Numbered from the stretch's first letter, positions 1 through 6,948 are shown. The stretch: DNA of 10,004 nt from Tagaea sp. (GCA_023653245.1 JAMNXK010000046.1:1-10004); one strand, 5' to 3'. A program made the numbers and translations. Notes: a model not told the origin generated them from the sequence alone.

Positions 1-179
1 ATCGCCCCGCCCGACGCGGCCGGCAGCTGCTCGTTCCAGAACGGCACTTCGCGCGCCGTGTACATCGACAGGTTTCCGATGCTGCCCACGACGTTGAACG
101 TCGTCGGCGGCAGCGGCTGGGCGGCGGCCGGGGCGGACAAAGCCGCCAAGGCCGCGAAAGCGAGAAGGGTTTTGCGCAT
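1..179 (-). CDS. TRAP transporter substrate-binding protein, DctP type (N-terminal part only)
   Basis: Only the first 59 codons lie in the window; the gene runs off its left edge. The product starts MRKTLLAFAALAALSAPAAA, a typical Sec signal peptide: basic start, Ala/Leu core, and an AAA or AAAQ cleavage region near residue 20. The mature start reads FNVVGSIGNLSMY and then PFWNEQLPAASGG, which resembles the first strand and helix of DctP-family periplasmic receptors. Such receptors bind an organic acid and deliver it to a DctQM permease. The start is supported by a GGAG about ten bases upstream. The gene follows the dctM stop by 22 bases, so it completes a Q-M-P transporter set with the two genes before it. 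The ligand cannot be inferred from this fragment. Confidence 0.82.
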   Translation of the reverse strand, partial: MRKTLLAFAALAALSAPAAAQPLPPTTFNVVGSIGNLSMYTAREVPFWNEQLPAASGGA

Positions 180-201
180 GGTTTTCGGACTCCTTTTTCC
201 T

Positions 202-1494
202 TCAGGATTTGAGTTGCTGGGGCAGCCACAAGGCAAGTTCGGGAAAGGCGATCAGCACGCCGATCATGATCAGCATCGCGCCCACGAACGGCAGCGCGCC
301 CAGGCACACCTCGCCGAACGCGCCGCGTCCGCGCACCGCCTGGACGACGTAGAGATTCAAGCCGACCGGCGGGGTGATGAGCGCCGCCTCCATCAGAATC
401 ACGAACACGATGCCCCACCAGACCGGATCGTAGCCGAGCGCCACGATCACCGGCACGACGACGGGCGTGGTCGCGATCATCATCGACAGCGTCTCCATGA
501 AGCAGCCGAGGATCAGATAGAAGACCACGATCGCCATCAGCATGGCCAGCGGCGGCCAGCCCAGCGACAGCACGAGATCGGTGATCGCCTTGATGAGGCC
601 GATCGACACCATCACGAAATTGAGGAAGAAGGCCGCGATCACGATCAGCATGACCATGCAGGTCGTGCGCACCGTGCCTTCGAACGCCGCGAGCAGCACC
701 CGGCCCGTCAATTGGCCGTTCGCCGCGACCAGCGCCAGCGTGGCCATCAATCCCAACGCGGAGGCCTCGGTCGGCGTGGCGACGCCCGCGTAGATCGAAC
801 CCACGACCACGACGAACAGCCCGAGCGGCGGCAGAAGATGGCGCAAGCCCGCGATCCGCGCGGCCCACAACCCGCTCGGCTCGACCTTCGGCCCGCCCCA
901 GGCCGGCCGCCACAAGCACAGCGCCAAGACCAGCAGCGAGAACAGCCCCGCGAGCAGGAAGCCCGGGATGAAGCCCGCCGCGTACAGGTCGGCGACCGAG
1001 GTGTCGGTGAGCACGGCGAAAATGATCATGTTGATCGACGGCGGGATGAGGATGCCGAGCGTCCCGCCCGCCGCGATCGAACCCAGGAAGAGCGGGCGGT
1101 TGTAGCCGCCTTTGTCCATGTTCGGCAGCGCCACCGTGCCGATGGTCGCGGCCGTGGCGACCGACGAGCCCGACGTCGCCGCGAACACCGCCGAGGCGGC
1201 GATGTTGGTGTGGATGAGCCGCCCGGGCACGCGCGCGAACCAGGGCGTGAGGGCGGCGAACAGCCGCTCGCTCATGCCCGAGCGGTGCATGAGTTCGCCC
1301 ATCATGATGAACATCGGGGCCGCGATCAGGATGAAGTCGCTCGACGAATTCCACGCGAGTTCGCCCAAGGCACCCGTCATCGGGAAGAAGGCGTAGTTGG
1401 CCTGCAGCACATAGGCCATCAGGCCGAGGGCCGCGGCCACCGGCAGGCCGATCAGGACGAAGACCGCAAGAAGGCCGAGGGCGGCGCCGATCAT
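202..1494 (-). CDS. dctM: TRAP transporter large permease subunit, DctM family
   Basis: The 430-residue inner-membrane protein is the length usual for DctM, the ion-coupled transport subunit of tripartite ATP-independent periplasmic carriers. It is hydrophobic almost throughout, with roughly a dozen membrane segments. Two family signatures are visible: FAATSGSSVATAATIG at about residues 104-119 and GILIPPSINMIIFA at about 147-160. The PMFIMMGELMHRSG stretch at about 60-73 is also typical. The ATG overlaps the dctQ stop codon as ATGA, and a GGAAGG sits about five bases upstream inside dctQ, so translation is probably coupled. The binding-protein gene follows after 22 bases. Family assignment is secure; the substrate is unknown but probably a carboxylate, as for most TRAP systems. 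The symbol denotes the family, not proven dicarboxylate transport. Confidence 0.95.
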   Translation of the reverse strand: MIGAALGLLAVFVLIGLPVAAALGLMAYVLQANYAFFPMTGALGELAWNSSSDFILIAAPMFIMMGELMHRSGMSERLFAALTPWFARVPGRLIHTNIAASAVFAATSGSSVATAATIGTVALPNMDKGGYNRPLFLGSIAAGGTLGILIPPSINMIIFAVLTDTSVADLYAAGFIPGFLLAGLFSLLVLALCLWRPAWGGPKVEPSGLWAARIAGLRHLLPPLGLFVVVVGSIYAGVATPTEASALGLMATLALVAANGQLTGRVLLAAFEGTVRTTCMVMLIVIAAFFLNFVMVSIGLIKAITDLVLSLGWPPLAMLMAIVVFYLILGCFMETLSMMIATTPVVVPVIVALGYDPVWWGIVFVILMEAALITPPVGLNLYVVQAVRGRGAFGEVCLGALPFVGAMLIMIGVLIAFPELALWLPQQLKS

Positions 1495-2102
1495 GCGCCC
1501 TTCCCTTTGGCTTGCTCGGCGTCGACGCCCGCTTGCTCGATTTCTTCGTCGATCTTGAGCGGCCCGACGGCCGCGTCGAACCCCGGCCGGTCGCCCGCGA
1601 CCAGGCGCAAGACCGCCTGCAGCGGCACGATCACCGCCATGCAGGCGAACCAGAACAGGCCGGCGAACCACACGCTTTGCGGCACGGCCATCGGCGTTTG
1701 CAGCGTGGAGACCGATTTGGCGTTCATCGCGATGGATTGATCGAGCGTGCCCCAGCAATACCAGGCGAGCGCCAAGGCGATCGCGGCCAGCGCCGCCGCG
1801 GCGATCAGATCGCAAACCGCCCGGCCCCAGCGCGGCAGGAAATCGAGGAAGATGTCGACCCGGATATGGGATTTCGACGCGACCGCGAATCCCATGCCCA
1901 GGCCGATGGCGGCGGCGAAGGCGTAGCCGGATATCTCGAAACTCTCGACCACGCCGCGGCGGAAGATCGCGCGCGTGACCACGTCGATCGAGATCAGCAG
2001 GCCGCAGCCGATCAGAATGCAGGCGCCGGCCGCCCAGGCGAGCAGGCGCGACACGCGCTGCGGCAAAGGCTCGGGCGGCAAGAGTTTCGGTTCGCTGTCC
2101 AT
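1491..2102 (-). CDS. dctQ: TRAP transporter small permease subunit, DctQ family
   Basis: This 203-residue integral membrane protein has four hydrophobic segments at about residues 20-42, 55-76, 97-117 and 145-167, the DctQ arrangement. The family pattern is clear: VVTRAIFRRGVVESFEISGY around 41-60, HIRVDIFLDFLP at 79-90, and TPMAVPQSVWF before the last helix. DctQ forms the membrane complex with DctM, and fused DctQM proteins are known in the family. The tail after residue 170 is charged and probably cytoplasmic. The start ATG at 2102 has a purine-rich GGGGAGGGG run just upstream. The gene begins 20 bases after the putative hydro-lyase stop and overlaps dctM by four bases, so the three are very likely cotranscribed. 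Confidence 0.93.
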   Translation of the reverse strand: MDSEPKLLPPEPLPQRVSRLLAWAAGACILIGCGLLISIDVVTRAIFRRGVVESFEISGYAFAAAIGLGMGFAVASKSHIRVDIFLDFLPRWGRAVCDLIAAAALAAIALALAWYCWGTLDQSIAMNAKSVSTLQTPMAVPQSVWFAGLFWFACMAVIVPLQAVLRLVAGDRPGFDAAVGPLKIDEEIEQAGVDAEQAKGKGA

Positions 2103-2122
2103 ATCCCCTCCCCCCGGCGATC

Positions 2123-2917
2123 CTAGCCGGTCGCGAGCCGCGCGTTGAGCAAATCCGTGACCAGCATGCGCCCGGGCGCGTGGGTGATGGCGAAACCCGG
2201 CTTGGCGCGCGCGATCGCGGCCTGCGGCGTGACCCCGCAGGCCCAGAACACCGGAATCTCGCCGGGTTCGAGGGGCGCGGGCTGGCCGTAATCGGGCCGG
2301 GCGAGATCGGCGATGCCGATGGCGGCGGGATCGGCCAGATGCACGGGCGCGCCGTGCACGGCCGGATAGCGCGCGGTGATCTGCACCGCCCGGATCGCGT
2401 CGGCGGGTTTGTAGGGCCGCATGGAGACGACCAGCGGTCCGTGGAACTTGCCGGCCCGCGCGCATTCGATGTTCGTCCGGTACATCGGCACGGTCGTTCC
2501 CAAGCGCACATGGCGCGGGGTCAGGCCCTCGGCCTCCAGCGCTTCTTCGAAGGAATGCGAGCAGCCGATGGCGAACGTCACCAGATCGTCGCGCCACCAC
2601 GCGGCCGCGTCGGCGGCGGTCTCGACGAGCTCGCCGTCGCGAAACAACCGATAGCCCGACGCGTCGCGCGCCAGATCGAGATCGGCGCCGAGCGCCGCGC
2701 AAGCCCGCGCGCCCGGCTCGGCGACCGCGATCACCGGGCAGGGCTTGGGATTGCGCTGGCAGAACAGCAGGAAGTCGGCGGCGTCGGCGGCGGGCAGGAT
2801 GGCGAGATTGACCTGGACGTGGCCATGCGCGTGACCCGAGGTCGGGCCCGAGAACCGCCCCGCGCGGCAGGCATGCCGGAGGGCGATCGGATCGGCGATG
2901 GCGGCTCTTTTGTCCAT
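2123..2917 (-). CDS. Putative hydro-lyase, DUF1445 / YcsI (UPF0317) family
   Basis: The predicted soluble protein has 264 residues from the ATG at 2917, close to the 255-270 usual for the family. Hallmarks in order are [17 protein letters not shown] (about 22-38), a [11 protein letters not shown] segment (about 53-63), [11 protein letters not shown] (about 118-127), [20 protein letters not shown] (about 145-164), [16 protein letters not shown] (about 182-197) and [11 protein letters not shown] (about 224-234). The family is annotated as putative hydro-lyase and is related to the mitochondrial D-glutamate cyclase (DGLUCY). In Bacillus, ycsI lies near genes linked to 5-oxoproline metabolism. 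The exact reaction here is unknown. A GTG at 2935 would add six residues; neither start has a good ribosome site, and ATG was chosen because it gives the usual spacing to the GPTSG motif. The gene leads the TRAP operon, suggesting it acts on the imported compound. Confidence 0.9.
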   Translation of the reverse strand: MDKRAAIADPIALRHACRAGRFSGPTSGHAHGHVQVNLAILPAADAADFLLFCQRNPKPCPVIAVAEPGARACAALGADLDLARDASGYRLFRDGELVETAADAAAWWRDDLVTFAIGCSHSFEEALEAEGLTPRHVRLGTTVPMYRTNIECARAGKFHGPLVVSMRPYKPADAIRAVQITARYPAVHGAPVHLADPAAIGIADLARPDYGQPAPLEPGEIPVFWACGVTPQAAIARAKPGFAITHAPGRMLVTDLLNARLATG

Positions 2918-2935
2918 TGCTTGCGATGCGACCAC

Positions 2936-2995
2936 GGAAGCGCGATAAGTTCAAATCCGAATTTCGGATGGCGGTTGATAAGGATTGGTTATCGG
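2936..2995. promoter_or_regulatory. Divergent intergenic control region between the hydro-lyase/TRAP operon and the LysR gene
   Basis: This stretch of roughly 60 bases (78 if the hydro-lyase starts at 2917) is the only divergent gap in the window. It is visibly more AT-rich than its surroundings. It must hold the promoters of both the plus-strand LysR gene and the minus-strand hydro-lyase/TRAP operon. LysR-family regulators usually bind such a gap to repress themselves and activate the divergent genes. It contains a perfect palindrome and short repeats described separately. I could not assign confident -35 and -10 boxes on either strand. Confidence 0.7.
2955..2969. promoter_or_regulatory. Candidate LysR-family operator: perfect 15-base palindrome
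   Basis: The sequence is ATCCGAA-T-TTCGGAT, two exact seven-base inverted arms around one central base. T at 2956 and A at 2968 give the T-N11-A spacing known for LysR-family recognition sites. It lies about 27 bases before the LysR start and about 38 bases before the hydro-lyase ATG, where an autoregulatory and activating site is expected. The inverted symmetry is seen directly; binding by the adjacent LysR protein is inferred. Confidence 0.65.
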
Positions 2996-3002
2996 ATGGC
3001 GG
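2964..3002. repeat. Short direct repeat flanking the LysR translation start
   Basis: The 11 bases TCGGATGGCGG occur at 2964-2974 and again at 2992-3002, with a 28-base period. The second copy contains the LysR ATG; the first carries an ATG in a different frame. Between them is GATAA-N7-TTATC (2977-2993), an imperfect inverted repeat that overlaps the AAGGA ribosome site at 2980-2984. It may be a secondary regulator contact, a short duplication, or chance. Confidence 0.4.
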
Positions 3003-4003
3003 CGCTCTTCGATCTCAAGGCGCTCGAAACCTTCGTGTGGGTCGCCACGCTGGGCGGCTTCCGCGCGGCCGCCGCCAAGCTCAACGCCACCCAGCCCGCG
3101 ATCTCCCAGCGCATCGCGGGCCTCGAGGCGCAATGCGGCGAAACGCTGCTCGACCGGGGCCCGCGCGGCGCGGCGCCGACCGAGAAAGGCCGCGCGCTGC
3201 TCGGCTACGCCAAGCGGCTGCTCGATCTGCACGGCGAGATGCGCGCCGCCTTGGCGCGCGACGGCGCCATCGAGGGCACGCTGCGGCTGGGCGTGGCCGA
3301 AACCATCGTGCACACATGGCTGCCGCGCTTGATCGAGCGCCTGGCGCGCGCGCATCCGCGTCTGGCGCTGGAGATCGAGGTCGATATTTCGCCCCATCTG
3401 CGCGAGCGCCTGCTCGCCCATCAGATCGACCTCGCCTTCCTGCTCGGGCCGCTTTCGGCCCCCGCCTTGCGCAACCTGCCGCTCGGCAAGTTCGAACTCG
3501 CCTTCCTGGCGAGCCCCAAGATGGGTCTGCCGGGCCGCGCCAAGCTCGCGCGCCTGGCCGAGTATCCGATCGTGACCTTCGCGCGCGGCACCAAGCCGCA
3601 GATCGCGTTGGCCGAGTTGTTCGCGCAGCGCGGCCTCGCGCCCTTGCGCTTGCACGCCTCGGCCGCCTTGTCGCCGGCGATCAAGCTGGCGCTGGACGGA
3701 ATCGCGGTCGCGTTGATGCCGCCCGCCATCGTGCGCGAGGAATTGCGCGCCAAACGCCTGATGCGCATCGCCAGCGACGCGGATCTGCCGGCGCTCGAAT
3801 TCGTCGCGTGCTGGCCGGCGGCGCCGGGCGAACTTCGCGCGGCGCGGGTGGCCGAGCTCGCCGCCGAAACCGCCGCCGCTACGCGATCGGCGTCCAGCGC
3901 GCCGCCGATTCGAGCGAGCCGCGCGCCAGCGACATCCGGTACTCGAAAAGGTCGGGCGCGTAGAGGCTCGTCTGGTGCAGCACGGGCTCCTGCAGCGCGG
4001 TGA
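2996..4003 (+). CDS. LysR-family transcriptional regulator with an extended C-terminal tail
   Basis: The 335-residue protein begins with a winged helix-turn-helix. The segment LKALETFVWVATLGGFRAAA (about 7-26), then ATQPAISQRIAGLEAQCGETLLDR (31-54) and TEKGRALLGYA (62-72) is the classic LysR DNA-binding domain. A substrate-binding domain of the periplasmic-binding-protein fold follows, from GTLRLGVAETIVHTWLP (about 94-110) to the EFVACWPA strand near 268-275. The start ATG has AAGGA eleven bases upstream. The gene is divergent from the hydro-lyase/TRAP operon and probably controls it in response to the transported compound or a derivative. LysR proteins are usually near 300 residues, and the recognisable family part ends near residue 293. 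The remaining roughly 41 residues, rich in Ala, Arg and Ser, read across the end of the convergent GntR gene on the opposite strand. Confidence 0.93.
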   Translation: MAALFDLKALETFVWVATLGGFRAAAAKLNATQPAISQRIAGLEAQCGETLLDRGPRGAAPTEKGRALLGYAKRLLDLHGEMRAALARDGAIEGTLRLGVAETIVHTWLPRLIERLARAHPRLALEIEVDISPHLRERLLAHQIDLAFLLGPLSAPALRNLPLGKFELAFLASPKMGLPGRAKLARLAEYPIVTFARGTKPQIALAELFAQRGLAPLRLHASAALSPAIKLALDGIAVALMPPAIVREELRAKRLMRIASDADLPALEFVACWPAAPGELRAARVAELAAETAAATRSASSAPPIRASRAPATSGTRKGRARRGSSGAARAPAAR

Positions 4004-4634
4004 TCATCAGGCGCTTCATCGCGACCAGCGGCGCGCCCGGCTTCACGCCCAGATGCTCGGCCGCGCGCGCATCCGCCGCCACGGCCGTGATCGCCTGCTC
4101 GGCGCGCACCGCGTTCACGCCCTTGCGGTCGAGGATCGACACGATGGGCTCGTGCCCGGCCGTGGCGCGGTCGAGCAGGCCCGCGTGTCGCTTGGGCACG
4201 TGCAGCGTGGTCAGCGAAATCGGCGTGCCGCGATAGAGCCGCACGCGCACGATCCGCAACGCCTTGAACGGCCCGAGCCCGGCGGCGGCGTCGGGCGAGG
4301 GATCGGTCACGCGCCATTCCAGATCGGCCACCGTCGTCGTGCGCTCGTAGGACAGCAGCGAGTCGAGCAGGCCGCCGATGTTTTCGCGGTCGTTGGCCGG
4401 CGCGCGCGGGATCGGAAACGTGCCCACGCCGCGCACCCGGCGCACCAGGCCTTCGGCTTCGAGCATTTCCAGCGTGCGGCGCACGGTCACGCGGCTGACC
4501 TTGTAGCGCTCGGCCAAGGCGGGCTCGGACGGCAACGGCGAGTCGAAATCCGCCCCGCCTTCGGTCACCACGGCGCGCAAATGGCCGTAGACCTGGCGGT
4601 AGAGCGACGCGACGCCGGGCGCGCGCCTAGCCAC
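3879..4634 (-). CDS. GntR-family transcriptional regulator with UTRA ligand-binding domain (HutC/FarR type)
   Basis: The 251-residue protein opens with a GntR winged helix. SLYRQVYGHLRAVV (about 10-23), LPSEPALAERYKVSRVTVRRTLEMLEAEG (34-62) and VRRVRGVGTF (64-73) match the family closely. Residues about 85-235 form a UTRA domain, including ISLTTLHVPKRHAGLLD and a late LVAMKRLMI strand; this domain binds a small effector that releases DNA. The length is normal. The start is a GTG overlapping the stop of the preceding binding-protein gene by eight bases, with only a weak ribosome site, suggesting coupled translation as the last gene of the operon. It probably represses this operon, the usual arrangement for such regulators. 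Its last 125 bases overlap the convergent LysR gene. Confidence 0.92.
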   Translation of the reverse strand: MARRAPGVASLYRQVYGHLRAVVTEGGADFDSPLPSEPALAERYKVSRVTVRRTLEMLEAEGLVRRVRGVGTFPIPRAPANDRENIGGLLDSLLSYERTTTVADLEWRVTDPSPDAAAGLGPFKALRIVRVRLYRGTPISLTTLHVPKRHAGLLDRATAGHEPIVSILDRKGVNAVRAEQAITAVAADARAAEHLGVKPGAPLVAMKRLMITALQEPVLHQTSLYAPDLFEYRMSLARGSLESAARWTPIA

Positions 4635-5625
4635 GCAACGCTTCGTCCACGAAGCGGTTGGTCCACAGCGACGCCGGATCGGGCGGATCGGCGAGGCCCG
4701 ACTCCTTGAGCGCGCGGAAGCCCGACGCCCACAGCTCGGGCACGTTGCGCAGCAGATTCTCGCGGCCCTTGGCCAGCCACAGCAAACGCTGCGAGGTGCG
4801 CGCCACCTCGACCACCGTGTCGAGATCGCGGATGCCCGGGATTTCGAAGTCGCGGCCCGCGCGCTCGAACACCGCGCGGTTGTCGCCGGCCAGCATCTCG
4901 TCCATCGACGCCTTCATCGCGCGCAGGAAGCGCACCACCGTTTGCGGGCGCCGCTCGATCACGTCGCGCGTGGTCACGTAGCACTGGCTGGGCATGGGCG
5001 CATAGACGTCGGTCGACAGCAGCTCGATCGGCTCGTTGGCGCGCTGCAGCGCCACGATCGCCGAGATCGAGGTCATGAAGCAATCGACGCGGCCTTGCTT
5101 GACGAGCTGCAAAGCGCCCGGCGAGGCGCCGGTGACTTCGCGCTTCACGTCCTCGCGCGCAAGGCCCGCGCTGCGCAGCATCAGATCCAGGAAAATGTCG
5201 GTGGTCCCGCCGACCGAGACGATGCCGACGGTCTTGCCCTTCAGGTCCTTGGCCGCGCGCACCGGCTTGTCGCGCAAGGAGACGACGTGGAAGGTCGAGC
5301 CCTGATGGGAGGTCGCCACCGCGACCAGCGGCGCGCCCGAGGCGTGGACGGCGCGGATCATGTCGATCGCCGCCGAGCGGATGAACTGCACCTGGCCCGC
5401 GACCAGCTGCTGGGTGGCGGGTGCCGTGCCTTGCGCGCCCATGAGCCGCGGCTCGAAGCCCTGGCGCGCGAGATGCCCGCCGCTGACCGCGTTCATCATC
5501 TCGATGAAATCGGTGTTGAAGCCGAAGGGCGTCATGATCGCCAGCGGCTCGCGGCTTTGGGCGAAGGCGGGTGCCGTCAGCGCGGCCGCACCCGCCGCGA
5601 GGAACGTCCGGCGTCCGATGGTCAT
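4627..5625 (-). CDS. ABC transporter substrate-binding protein, NMT1/THI5-like (NitT/TauT type), copy 1
   Basis: This is a periplasmic receptor of 332 residues. It starts MTIGRRTFLAAGAAALTAPAFAQ, a twin-arginine-like signal with a probable AFA|Q cleavage near residue 22. The mature part has the two-lobed NMT1/SsuA pattern: a DLKGKTVGIVSVGGTTDIFLDLMLRSAGL block near 127-155, TGASPGALQLVKQGRVDCF near 165-183, and a helix carrying VVRFLRAMKASMDEML. Relatives deliver pyrimidine precursors, sulfonates, nitrate or aromatic acids to an ABC permease; the ligand here cannot be told. The ATG has a GGAG eight bases upstream. It closely resembles copy 2 upstream in the same operon. No ABC permease or ATPase gene lies in the window. 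A TAXI-type TRAP receptor is a less likely alternative. Confidence 0.88.
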   Translation of the reverse strand: MTIGRRTFLAAGAAALTAPAFAQSREPLAIMTPFGFNTDFIEMMNAVSGGHLARQGFEPRLMGAQGTAPATQQLVAGQVQFIRSAAIDMIRAVHASGAPLVAVATSHQGSTFHVVSLRDKPVRAAKDLKGKTVGIVSVGGTTDIFLDLMLRSAGLAREDVKREVTGASPGALQLVKQGRVDCFMTSISAIVALQRANEPIELLSTDVYAPMPSQCYVTTRDVIERRPQTVVRFLRAMKASMDEMLAGDNRAVFERAGRDFEIPGIRDLDTVVEVARTSQRLLWLAKGRENLLRNVPELWASGFRALKESGLADPPDPASLWTNRFVDEALRG

Positions 5626-5638
5626 GGGAATTCTCCGT

Positions 5639-6673
5639 TCAGGCCGCTTTGCGCGCGGCGATCAAGGTCCAGGGGAAACGCCATTTCTTGCCGGCGAGGG
5701 CGAGCGCGCCCGGCGCTTCCTCGAATTCGGAGATCTCGACGCCGTCGAAACCGGCCGCCGCGATGGCGCCGCCGATATCCATCGCCGCGAGAGTGGCCAT
5801 GTAGGGCTCGTTGTTGCGTTTGGCATGTCCGGCATGCAGCCAGGCGAGGAACTCGTCGTCCGGCGGCAGGAAGTCGAGATGGACCATCCATCCGCCGGGT
5901 GCGAGCACGCGATGGGCCTCGGCGAGCGTGGCGCGCACCTGCGCGGGCGGCATTTCGTGCAGCAGCATCGTGGACGTCACCACGTCGACCGAGCCTTCCG
6001 CCAGACCCGTGCGCGCGGCGTCGCGTTGGACGAAGCGCACGTTGCGCGCTTGGGCGCGCGCGGCGTCCTGGGCCGCGAACTTCAAGCACGGCGCGGAGAG
6101 ATCGAGCCCGATCACTTCGGCGTCGCGCGCGCTCTCGTAGAGCGGCTTGGTCGTTTTGCCGAATCCGCACCCCAAATCGAGCACGCGCTTGGGTGTCGCG
6201 CGCGCGAGGATGAGATCGACCAAACGCTGATGGAGATCCTTGTGCTTCGTCAGCAAAGGCGTGGTGCTGCGCGCGCCCATTTCGTAGACCGCGCCGGCGA
6301 TCGGATCGCTCCACACCCCGCCGGGATGCTGATGCACGTCGAGTTCGGAATAGTAGCGCGGCATCGCGAGCGCCGGATCGAGCTCGAGCAAGCCGTCGGG
6401 CAAGGGCGCGTCGAGATCGCGCTCGATCCCGGCGCGCAAGGTTTCGGCATAGGGTACCAAGCCCAGCCGCCCCGAATACTTCATGCGCTGCAAATGCCGC
6501 TCGAACCAGGCGTGCCAGCGCGCCAGCGGTTCCTCGTCGAGCATCTTGGCGGCGCGCGGAAGATGCGCTTCGTACTCGGCCTTCAACGCGCCGAACATCA
6601 GCGACGTCCAGTAAAGCTTCGTGTCGAGCACGAAGGCCTGGTACGCCTCGAATTCGCGGCGCGCGGCGCTCAT
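5639..6673 (-). CDS. Class I SAM-dependent methyltransferase
   Basis: The predicted cytoplasmic protein has 344 residues. The C-terminal half is a Rossmann-like methyltransferase domain of the Methyltransf_11/25 type. Motif I is VLDLGCGFGK (about 164-173), the acidic ribose-binding residue is Asp191 in GLDLSAPCL, a DVVTSTMLLHEMP stretch (about 230-242) forms the motif II region, and EAHRVLAPGGWMV (about 252-264) is the usual post-motif helix and strand. The first 130 or so residues are a largely helical, charged extension with HQHPGGVWSDPIAG (115-127), then EMGARSTTPLL leading into the catalytic domain. The extension may shape the substrate site. The acceptor is unknown. The ATG overlaps the upstream stop as ATGA, and copy 1 of the binding protein follows after 13 bases, so the gene is embedded in the operon. 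Confidence 0.88.
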   Translation of the reverse strand: MSAARREFEAYQAFVLDTKLYWTSLMFGALKAEYEAHLPRAAKMLDEEPLARWHAWFERHLQRMKYSGRLGLVPYAETLRAGIERDLDAPLPDGLLELDPALAMPRYYSELDVHQHPGGVWSDPIAGAVYEMGARSTTPLLTKHKDLHQRLVDLILARATPKRVLDLGCGFGKTTKPLYESARDAEVIGLDLSAPCLKFAAQDAARAQARNVRFVQRDAARTGLAEGSVDVVTSTMLLHEMPPAQVRATLAEAHRVLAPGGWMVHLDFLPPDDEFLAWLHAGHAKRNNEPYMATLAAMDIGGAIAAAGFDGVEISEFEEAPGALALAGKKWRFPWTLIAARKAA

Positions 6674-6948
6674 AGCCCGTTCGACTTCTGCCGCCCGAGC
6701 AGCGGCTCCATCAATGCCGCGACGAAGGCTTTGCGCTCCTCGGCGAGGCCCTCGGGCTCGGGCGCCGCTTCGAGGATCGCGGGCGCCAGTGCCGCTTCCA
6801 GCCTTCGCACCTTGTCGCGCAACACCCAGGTTTCGGCGGCGAGGGCGTAGACCACCCCCGCCAGCCGGTCGATCGCCGGATCGTCGAAAAAGACCTGCTC
6901 CGGCCGGTCGCGCAAAGGCGGCCGGCCGGGAGAGGGCGAAACGCTCAC
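6670..6948 (-). CDS. Small protein of unknown function (92 residues)
   Basis: The gene fits exactly between its neighbours. Its GTG overlaps the stop of binding protein copy 2 as GTGA, and its TGA overlaps the methyltransferase ATG as ATGA. This tight coupling is the main reason to treat it as real. The product has a Pro/Arg-rich start, then EQVFFDDPAIDRLAGVVYALAAETWVLR and a heptad-like LRDKVRRLEAAL stretch (about 43-54) that could form a short coiled coil. A further Ala/Glu-rich helix follows. There is no signal peptide or obvious membrane segment. A cytoplasmic helical accessory protein, perhaps for the methyltransferase, is possible but is only inference. I do not recognise a named family. 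GTG is the only start that fits the overlap. Confidence 0.72.
   Translation of the reverse strand: MSVSPSPGRPPLRDRPEQVFFDDPAIDRLAGVVYALAAETWVLRDKVRRLEAALAPAILEAAPEPEGLAEERKAFVAALMEPLLGRQKSNGL

Noticed and set aside
58..1740. A 560-codon open frame on the plus strand
   Set aside because: It is antisense to dctP, dctM and dctQ. The product is a His/Arg/Asp/Gln-rich repetitive string typical of the complement of GC-biased membrane-protein codons.
1495..2511. Upstream extension of the dctM reading frame to a 769-codon protein
   Set aside because: The upstream part is out of frame with dctQ and the hydro-lyase, is Arg/Ala/Pro-rich, and has no homology. The ATGA junction at 1491-1494 gives a DctM of the right length.
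2180..2995. Upstream extension of the LysR frame to a 607-codon protein
   Set aside because: It reads antisense through the hydro-lyase. The ATG at 2996 has a ribosome site and starts directly before the LysR helix-turn-helix.
3879..4003. Intrinsic terminator between the convergent regulators
   Set aside because: There is no intergenic space, and no GC hairpin followed by a T run was seen in either direction.
4942..6850. Two plus-strand open frames of 423 and 496 codons
   Set aside because: Both are antisense to the first NMT1 binding protein and the methyltransferase. They have biased composition and no domain signal.
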